From the NCBI GenBank assembly GCA_006503535.1, contig QYRS01000003.1, positions 3,596,001-3,660,000 of the forward strand: a DNA stretch of 64,000 nucleotides, given 5' to 3'. Shown one piece after another: positions 55,944-64,000 of the stretch (position 1 is the stretch's first letter; every line of letters begins with the position of its first letter). Made by a program: the position numbers and the translations under genes. The DNA is from Arthrinium phaeospermum. Its lineage: Eukaryota; Ascomycota; Sordariomycetes; Amphisphaeriales; Apiosporaceae. The notes beneath the pieces are model-generated. The model was not told where the DNA came from, searched no databases, and was given only the letters and a program-made list of their open reading frames with translations.

Positions 55944-58900
55944 AGACAGACTACCAACGAAACTGCATTATACCAAGGAAAAACAAAAGTACAGGAAAAT
56001 ACCACATCATTCAACGGCGTTTGGACCCAGGACTGTCCTGGAAATGGACCAGCCTGGGCGATTTCGATTCAAAAACCATTAGGGAACAACATAGACTGGG
56101 GGGCATTCTGGCAGCATTTTGGGTCATGTTTATGGCGAGGCGTTCACGACACATGGAAAGGTCGGCATCCATGCATGATTCAAATCATTTGATTTTGGCA
56201 ATGGATATCCCACGTTCCCGCTACATCCACGGGAGCAGCATTGGTTTCTTGAGTGGCTCATGAAGCGACGAGTTATTGGAAAGAGAAAGGGTCTGCCGAT
56301 GACGCAGCAGCACTGCATTGCTTGGAGCTTGGGAATTGCTGTTGTCTGCCCAGGGGGACCATAGTCCCTTTGGATACATTTACACACTGGCTTCGCACCC
56401 TTCTGGTAGACGAGAGAAGGCGTTTTTCGAGCGGACCTACACGAAGAAGGCATCAATGTGCAACGACTGTATCATGAGAGCGAGCGCGTTTATATGGAAA
56501 GAAGCTGCTGCTACTTGGATTGCTTTATAATGTTTTATATGCTACATACATACGAACCCTTCTTCAGAGGGGAGGGTTTTCTTGTACAGAAAGAACCTCA
56601 AATGACGAACCACTCGATTAAAAACTCACATCAAGGCTTCAAGTGTACCCAATTCTGTGACATGTATAGAAAATATATTGTGATGCCCAGTGATGCTCTG
56701 TACAATCACAACTTTTTGGCCCCCTTTTACACACTCTCATCCATCCCACGACAGGGATTCAGATGGCTAACCGTCTTGTCAGCCATGGGCACCGGACTCT
56801 CCGACCGGGAATGTCAATGCCCATTCGTTATCAGATCTGTATGTACGAGACTTGGGGTGAGCCGTTTCCGATGCTCCGGGCCTTGGAAAGGTGATCCTCT
56901 ACCGATCTGTCGATGCCGACTTATGGCAAGACCATCGTCCCAAGTCGGGCTTTATGACGGCTTTGCCGTCAGTACTCAAGGCAGTCGGGTTCCCTTTTAG
57001 AGTTATTTTCTAGCTTACCTGCGTCTCTAGCTACTGAAGAAGGGAGAAGAGGCGCTGAGTTTAAACCAAGAGAGAGGGCGGTGAGAGAGAACTGGACGGA
57101 ATAAAAGAGAAATGGTCGGGGTTTTTAAGATTCGGCTGATGTGTTATTATTCGCCTTCTGGCTTCTTTTCCGCGGCGAGTGAAGCGGCCGCCCGTACCCG
57201 TATGTACGGCCGCCATCGCTTCACGGAATGGAATCTCCGGGGTGTTTTATCAGTCGGTCGGGGTGCGGTTGGGTGCGGCGCGAGGAGATGCAGGGGATCG
57301 ACTATTCTAGCGGAAGGGATGAACTGGTTGCTGACGACGGGCTTGATGTACGGGCTCACCATGGTATGGTACAGTACCATCCTCCCCTCCCCTCCTCCTT
57401 TTGGCCTCCCCTATCCTGACCCAGCTCCCCCTATGTTCTCACCCATCCCTTCTTCACTTTTCTTTTCGATCGCTGGTTGAGCCGTTCATAGTCGCGATAC
57501 AGTACGTGTTGACTAGATTCATGTCGACGCACCTCCATCTCTTGGCTCTCTACCCGTGCTTCGGACTTGCATAAGTACGTGTGAGTAGTCATGTTGTAGA
57601 TACCGACCATGACGAGTTCCGGTTTTGCGGTTAATAATAGCACCGCGTACGTACATGCATACATGTCAGCCACCGCCACCGCTCGGGGATGTCAACTTAT
57701 CTTCGGCACTACTAGTGCGGACTTCTGGTTCGCAAGGTGTCTGTCTGCCCGGCTGATACCTATATCGAGTTTCGTTTTCACCCCTTTTCCCGCTCTTGTA
57801 GTGAGTGAGCGTGCCATACATAATTGGTACTGAAGACTCGTTGTTCTTCAGTCGCCTATGACCCGGCCAGCCAACTGGAGCAGATGGTCCAGCCCAGTCC
57901 GCCGCCGCCGGCAGTTCTACCATTGCCATCGTTTTGTTTCATGCGTGTCAAGTCGGTGCGGTAGTGGTGGTGCGGGCGGGCAGTGCTTGCAGTGCCAAGG
58001 CCCGAGAAACATGGGATGGTGTTTTCCTTTCTCCCGTTATCTCTCTCCCCCTTCCCCCCCTCCTGCGGCCGCCCGCCGCGCTTACGGTGGTGGAGATAGC
58101 CGCGGAGAATTGATGGGAGGAAAGAGGAAAAAGGAGATCGCCGTAATTGATCTGCTGGCTGTTACAGTGTTACCTGCAGCATCCATCCGTCCGTCCCGGG
58201 GAAAGGGGGGGTAGGTATTGGGACGAACAAGGCCCCAGCTTCGCTTGGCCTCGCCTCGTCCTTTTCGGACCATTCGCGACTTCGTTTCGGTACTAGCGTC
58301 GCCGCCCGTTCTCTCTGATGGACAACTAGCAAGCTACATACCTCGGCCCCTTGTCGTCGTCGCAGCCCCTCCTCCGGGTGGCCAGTCAGTCGGGGGCTCG
58401 GCGGTGGCGGTGGCGGGAAAGAGAAGATGGGACGAAGGGGATATCTCCGGCTTGGCACACATCTACGGAGATTGGCGGGGGAGGAGGGAAATGCAGGATG
58501 GAGGGAGAGTCGAGACGAAACTAACGGGATTGAGCCATCATCTTGGTGATCCGATGGACGGCGGCGCTGGAAGACCTGCCCATCATGATCGGTCGGTGAT
58601 GCGCAAGGAAGGGACGATCGGGACTCCATGGTCCATGGGTAGGGTAGATGTTGCGGCAGCCATGAGTCAGTTCCAGTCGATCATCCAAACGCCTTTCTAT
58701 TTTCCGACTTGTGTTGGTATGCATATGTCTATTGTGACCCATCATATGGAAATAGGAACCGAAAGGTAACCGCGCATACACATATATACCTTCACGATCG
58801 AACACGTATCACTCTATTGCTGGTTGCTGCTGGCAACGTGTCTTGGATGTCGCTCAGGGGCCGAACTAGCAAGAAGAGGATTCAGTGGATGTGAGATGTA

Positions 58901-59277
58901 CGCAGGGGACATCAACGATCAGAAAGGTAAACGCTCGAATGTGTCCAGCGTGACCCGGAAACATGGAAGGAACCTGCAAGAGACATGCCATGCCGCTGGT
59001 AACTACCCTGCAAGCGATAGTTTAACTCTGTTACCTTCAGAAACATACCTGTCCGGGAGATATAAATATTGTGTGGTAAGAACATTGCCTGGTGAGGTCG
59101 TAACATCATTAGGCTGCTGTATCGTGACAAGGTAACCTCATTTTCAAGATTCGTTCGTTGCACACAAGGATAGCATTTTACTAATTTCGTATTGAAGGCG
59201 TTACCAATAATAACCTCTACCTGTCTTCAAGGCAGATAGTCTCTGTTAAGCAGTGCCTCTTCGCCGGTAAGTGATTC
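55944..59277. other. 3.3-kb convergent intergenic region
   Basis: The 3' flanks of the RGS locus and of CIA1. Short frames only (for example 56458-57000, plus), with no recognisable domain. Several pyrimidine/purine-rich stretches near 58.0-58.4 kb. Confidence 0.5.
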
Positions 59278-60665
59278 TCACGACACCTGCCAGGGCCGAA
59301 CCACACCGTCATCGCCCGTCGTAACGAGCATCTCCTCGACGCCTCTCCGCTCCGGGGCGCAGCCCATATCGTAGCGCTTGCACCAGGTGACGTGATTTAT
59401 CTCAAAGGGCCCGTGGCCGTAGTCCGTAGTCCCCAGAATCTTCCACGTCGTAGAGAGAGGGGCGTTTTTAGTCTTGTCGCCCGTAGCATTCCCGTTGCCC
59501 ATATGTACGTCGCCGTCCAGCTCTACCGCCGCCTCGTCCGGTGACGTCTCGCTGTTGTCCGCAGCCGCCGGCTCTTCGCCGTACACGGCGATGACGCCGT
59601 CGCTGCCCGTGCTCGCTATCCGCGCCGAGTCCGCGCTCCAGGCCGCCGAGTAGATGTCCCGCGTGTGCGCCTTGGGCAGGGTGGCGGTGCACTCCCACTC
59701 CTCCTTTAGGGAGCGCCGCATCGTATTCGGGATGCCGCCCAGGCCGCCCCAGGCGTGCTGCGCCGGCGCGTTCTCCTCGTCCTCGTCGTCCTCCTCCTTG
59801 AGCGTCCACAGGCGCAGCGTCTGGTCCGCGCTCCACGTCAGCAGGCGCGGGAACCGGGTCCCCTCGGGCTTGGGCTCCCACTGGAGGCCCCAGACGGTGC
59901 CCTTGTGGCCCTCGAGGACGGCGACGCAGACCCACTCGCCGTCGCCGTCCTCGCGCCAGATGCGCACCGTGTCGTCGTAGCTGGCGCTGGCCAGGACGTC
60001 GCTGCTGTACCGGCCGCGGCCGCTGCGGCTGTCGCTGTCGGGGCACCAGGCGACGGCTTTCACGTCGCCGTCGTGCTCGTTAAGCACCGCGACCGTCTCC
60101 CACTCGTCGTCGTCCTCGTTCACGCCCACGTCCTCCAGATCCACACCGACTTGTCGCGCGAGCACGTCGCCAGGTACGCGCCCGACGGCGAGAAGGACAC
60201 CGACTTGATCTCCGAGTCGTGGCCCTCGAGCACCAGCGCGAACTCCCAGTCCTTGTCGGCTTCGTCCTTGTCCGACGAGTCGTCGTTGCCGGCGGACGCG
60301 CCGGTTATCTCTACCTCCAGATCGTCGCCCGTCGCCTTCTTCTCCTCTTCCCAGCGCCACAGCCCGGCGGTCGAATCAAAGGAACCCGAGACCAGGCATA
60401 GCTTGTGCGGGCTCAGGTTGGGCTTCCAGGCTACGGATCGCACCGAGCGCGTGTGTCCTCCGCTCAGAGTGCTGTGCGAGGTAAGGGTGGAGAGCGAGAA
60501 GACGGTGGTGGACTTTTCGTGGGCGGTCGCAATGAGGGGAAGTGTCGGGTGTGGTATCGATTGCCAGGCTCGGTCGAACAACTCTGGTTTGAAAGGCGTC
60601 AGGGCAGTCAGCTTCACAGCGGAGTTTGCGCCGGCGACTGCGGTCTCGGTGTCGGCAGAAGCCAT
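59278..60665 (-). CDS. cia1: Cytosolic iron-sulfur assembly protein Cia1 (WD40), with a one-base frameshift
   Basis: The ATG at 60665 (MASADTETAV) opens a WD40 frame that fails at 60134 (reads WIWRTWA, stop). The other frame continues immediately as DVGVNEDDDEWETVAVLNEH and runs to 59278. Inserting one G after 60135 on the coding strand restores a continuous product (about 462 residues, normal for fungal Cia1). WD repeats are visible: RSVRSVAWKPN, VSGSFDSTAGLWRW, VSFSPSGAYLATCSRDKSVWIW, AVAWCPDSDS, LASASYDDTVRIWRE, LTWSADQTLRLW, IYSAAWSADSARIASTGSDG and EINHVTWCKRYD. Cia1 is the beta-propeller platform of the CIA targeting complex, which hands Fe-S clusters to cytosolic and nuclear apoproteins, and is essential in yeast. 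Because it is essential, a single-base deletion in a G-run is more likely an assembly error than decay. No intron is needed. Confidence 0.88.
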
Positions 60666-61764
60666 TTTGTATGTGAAGTAGGTAGTAGTTGTTTGTTGGT
60701 TGCGGGCGTCGCACTGCCTCGATCGACTCGGCTGTGGCTGGTTGCTTTCGTGACAGCAATGGGCAGCAGAATAACTACAGATGCCGGCAAGGATTCCGAG
60801 TGAATGATGAGCAGCTCCCAGCAATTATAAGTAATGTCACCAAGACTGAGAGGTCCGATTGCGCATCGCCAACTTTACTTACAGTTTTGTGATAAGCTCT
60901 TTTTCTGCGCTTATCTGCCCGCACGCGGACTGACGTATTGAGGGGCAGATCGGGCCTGGCTCAAGCTACCCCTCCATCTCCATGGGGTTTTGGGGGGATA
61001 TTATTTTACAGTACAGCACTAATACGGCGATTCTGAAAGCTACTACACCCAATCTTTTGTATTCTGAACGTCTATGCAAGCAGATTTTTATCTCTCCATC
61101 CACCGATATCCTCGGGCTCTGTTGAAGGACGCACTGGTAGGAGCGGTCCATGTGTCTGGCAGGCCAGCTCCATGCTCCTGCCTCGGACTGTCATGATATG
61201 GGCGAGGGTTAGACTTCGGCCTGTCCATGGTTGTTGCCTTTGAGAAAGGATTGCCCATCGTGGCCTTTATTTGCCAGCCAATATAGTGTTCAGAAGAGCG
61301 AGAGAGAAAAGTGAGTAATATGTAGAAAAAGAGATTTGTTGTGGTCATGAAGGGTACTGCAGTGTGTTTGTGGCCATCAAATTCATCTACACAAATGAAG
61401 GGCATTCGAGGGTGCCTTTTTATACCCAAGTATGTCTCCCTTAGCCCCTGAATGAGATGCTTGACCACAACTCCCTGCGGCCCGAATCACCTTGATGCTT
61501 ATACGAACAACGCATAGCACAGGCACAATGAAGGGACGACTAGGATGTGCAAAGATGATGTAAGACAGGTCATCGTCCCAACGATGTGTCAAAGTCATTG
61601 TTCACTTCGCCGAGAGTGGGGAGGGTCTCAACACATCGGCCGGGCGACGGCGACACAAGGGCCAAGCTACCATATCTTCACGCACATTTAGGCAGTCAAT
61701 AAGCAACAATGACCGGCACTTTCACACAAAATTCTTCTGTTGTTAAGGTCCACAGTGATGCGCA
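60666..61764. other. Intergenic region
   Basis: Promoter of cia1 and 3' flank of the CFA synthase gene. A 126-codon minus frame at 61088-61468 shows no recognisable feature. Confidence 0.5.
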
Positions 61765-63397
61765 CTACAGAGAATCTTCCAAGAACTCGACACACCCATC
61801 CCGACCAACCGTGATGACCACATCCCCAATGGACTTGGTCCGGAACGCCGCCTCGCAGCTGGCAAAGTAGTACACCCACTTCCTGCGAAACACCTCGATC
61901 TCCGCCTTGCTCATCACCCCTCCCTTCCCCATCTTGCCACCGCTGCTTCGCCGCCGCAGCTCCGGCACGATCTCCCCCTCGAACCGGCCGAGGAACCTCT
62001 CCCGCCAGCACCGCAGCGCCCGCGCGTTAGTGTGCCCCCACGCTGGTCACGTCCTCGACCACGAGCCGGCCCCGGCTCCCGCGCCGGACGCCCTCGACCA
62101 GCGCCGCCACGCTAGGCAGCTCGCCGCCGGGGAAGACGTGGCGCCGGATGAAGTCGTCGCCGCCGCGCAGGTAGGCCTCGTAGTGCGCGTCGCTCATGGT
62201 GATGGACTGGAAGACGGCGATGCCGCCGGGGGCGTCGGTCAGGTACCGGTCCACGCACCGGAAGTAGGTCTCGAAGCACTCGTGGCCGACGTGCTCGAGC
62301 ATCTCGATGCTGACGATCTTGTCGAATTTCTTCGTCGGCATCGGCGTCGTCTTTCCGGCTGCTGTGCTAGTGGTGGTAGTGGCAGTGGCAGCGGACAGGG
62401 CCGGCATGACTTCGCGGTAGTCGCACACTAGCACCTGGACCTGGCCGGGCGAGAGGGACGCGGCGGCGGTGGCGGCGGCTACCCGCTCTCGGATCAGCGA
62501 CGCCTGCTCCTCGCTCGGCGTGATGGTGGTCACGCGGCAGCCCGTCTCGCGCGCCGCGAGGAGGGCGAAGCTGCCCCAGCCGCCGCCGATCTCGAGGACG
62601 TGGTCGGTGGGCTTGATGCGGGCGGCGCGGACGATGAAGCGCAGCTTGCGTTTCTGCGCTTCCTCCAACGTATCGTCTTCGTCCTCATCCTCATCCTGAC
62701 CGTTCACCATGGTTGCCTTCTTCTCGAGGCCTTCTTCCTCCGCCTTCGTCGTCATCGCAAACGCCGGCCCGCCCTTCGGGTCCCGCCACAGCGGGCACGA
62801 GTACGTCATGCTCTCGTCCAGGAACGCGGCGAAGACGGCGTTGGACAGCGAGTAGTGCCGCACCGCGTTGAGGCGCGCCGTGGCCACGTCGTGGGCCTTG
62901 CGCAGGAGCGCCGGTCCCACGACGGACCATCTAAAAAAGGCGTCGTACGCCGTCTGCTTGGTCCAGGCCGTGGCGGCGCGGTTCTCGGCCAGCAGCATGA
63001 TGGTCAGGAAGGCGGTCAGGTCGGGCGAGTCGACCTCGCCGGCCATATAGGCCTCGGCTAGGCCCAGGCTGCCGAAGAGCAGTAGGCGGAGCCAGGCTGT
63101 GTTGGAGTGGATCTTGAGCCGGCCCTCGAGGGCGGCGAGGGACTTCGGAGACGACGTCTTCGTCGTCGTTGCTGCTGCGGTTTCACCGTTCGTGCGCTTG
63201 TGTCTCGGCGGCGGCGGCGGCGGCCTGGTGCCCCGGGTGATCACGTTGCCGTCCGGCTCCTCGATTTCGATGTAGCCTACCCTCAGCTCCTGTTGTTGGC
63301 CTAGCACGAGCCATCGGGCCCAGACTGCGAGATGAGCTACAGCATACTGCCGGAGTAACTCGAGCCAGGAAAATGTGACGGCGAATGGAGAAGACAT
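61765..63397 (-). CDS. Cyclopropane-fatty-acyl-phospholipid synthase family protein, with a one-base frameshift
   Basis: The ATG is at 63397. The frame runs 456 codons to TAA (62029-62027) in GAH-stop, and a second frame then carries the normal C-terminal part (RALRCWRERFLGRFEGEIV, FRRKWVYYFASCEAAFRTK, DVVITVGRDG) to 61765. Removing one A from the TAA run (62028/62027) joins them into GAHYARALRCW, exactly the family context; total about 543 residues. The SAM-binding motif VLEIGGGWGSFA is present, as are ITPSEEQ and the hallmark SIEMLEHVGHECFETYF. CFA synthases transfer a methylene from SAM to unsaturated acyl chains of phospholipids. A hydrophobic N-terminus (about 5-32) may bind membrane. 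A low-complexity acidic insert, DEDEDEDDTLEE (about 235-246), is lineage-specific. Fungal members are widely regarded as of bacterial descent. The frameshift may be an error. Confidence 0.85.
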
Positions 63398-64000
63398 TCT
63401 TCTGGCGTTATTTTGTAAAAAGAAGGGACATTACAGACTCAAGCCTTGCAAGGCAACACCAAGGTGGCTGGCTGGCTTGGGCGATGCATTTATAAAATGT
63501 CCATCTATATACATAGTACAACCAGGAGTGCCAAGGTACGCGGAGCCAGGTCACGAACGCGGCACGGTAGCTGCTGAACGGGGACTACCTGCGTCATAAG
63601 CTGCCGCCTACGAGCAAAAAGAGTACGAACACAGCAATGATATACCGTCATGCTCCCCGCCCTGTCTAGCCTCTGCATCTGTCTCTTTCCCTCAAGCCCT
63701 ACCTACCTCTGAGGGGGGGAGCGCCGTGGGCCCTGGAGCCGTCTCCGGAGTATCCGTGACCCTTGCCACAAAAGCAAATATACACCCACACCCACACCCA
63801 GCCTTGCCTTGCCGGGAAACTATGTAGCTCTGGCAGGCCGATGTCGTACTGTATGGCTCTCCCGCTCCTACCGCGAGAATACGACACGACGTATATGCCT
63901 AGAAATCTAAATCGGGGCGGCCCGTATTCTCATGGCCAATCAGGTAAGACCAGCCAGCTAGTGTTCCCAGTGTCTCGGGACAGTGAGGGGAAGGGGGGCC
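63398..64000. other. 5' flank of the CFA synthase gene
   Basis: No coding signal was recognised in the last 600 bases. Promoter and leader of the minus gene. Confidence 0.5.

Overview
This window is nuclear DNA of a filamentous ascomycete (Pezizomycotina, most likely a Sordariomycete). Genes are monocistronic, lie on both strands and carry short introns (about 50-210 nt) with GTRNGY-type donors, CTAAC/CTGAC-like branch sites and YAG acceptors. Coding regions are GC-rich and intergenic DNA is much less so. Several products are characteristic of filamentous fungi: a Fungal_N-NACHT-ankyrin STAND protein, small cysteine-rich secreted proteins, a GPI-anchored mucin-like wall protein, and a WDR48/Bun107 homologue that begins [11 protein letters not shown]. 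No plasmid, phage, CRISPR or operon signal is seen.

Layout. 1-719 (-): 5' part of a cobalamin-independent methionine-synthase-like enzyme. 1990-2830: doubtful small membrane-protein locus. 3120-3452 (-): small Cys-rich protein. 3971-5522 (-): six-exon divergent protein kinase. 7057-8691 (-): FET4-type low-affinity iron permease. 12864-14249 (-): secreted Pro/Gly/Ser-rich GPI protein. 15662-19096 (-): six-exon WDR48/UAF1 homologue. 20288-20895 (-): 88-residue, 8-cysteine secreted protein in four tiny exons. 21502-24585 (-): NLR-like STAND protein. 24944-25840 (-): mitochondrial SAM carrier (Pet8), divergent from 26373-28674 (+), a TilS/PP-loop tRNA-lysidine-synthase-like protein. 28969-30058 (-): fungal Cys/His-rich protein of unknown role. 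30708-32082 (-): repeat-rich acidic orphan locus, broken or oddly spliced. 32555-34690 (-): single-TM orphan protein. 35652-38105 (-): single-TM DUF4097-like adhesin. About 38.1-54.1 kb: a 16-kb stretch with no convincing gene, containing microsatellites and a cluster of heat-shock-element-like sites. 54081-55145 (+): RGS-domain protein whose frame stays open for another 266 codons beyond one TGA. 59278-60665 (-): CIA1, with a one-base frameshift. 61765-63397 (-): cyclopropane-fatty-acid synthase family protein, with a one-base frameshift.

How the genes relate. There is no biosynthetic cluster. Loose themes are methionine/SAM (methionine synthase-like, SAM carrier, SAM-dependent CFA synthase), iron and Fe-S biogenesis (Fet4, Cia1), and surface/self-recognition (GPI mucin, adhesin, Cys-rich secreted protein, STAND protein, RGS). 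The most notable observations are three isolated coding lesions between 55 and 62 kb (a TGA, a -1 and a +1), a 162-bp repeat orphan with its own +1 slip, a symmetric 69-nt intron in the adhesin, the HSE-like cluster in the gene desert, and the STAND gene beside a Cys-rich secreted protein gene. All gene structures were built by hand from splice signals and reading-frame agreement. No database search was run.
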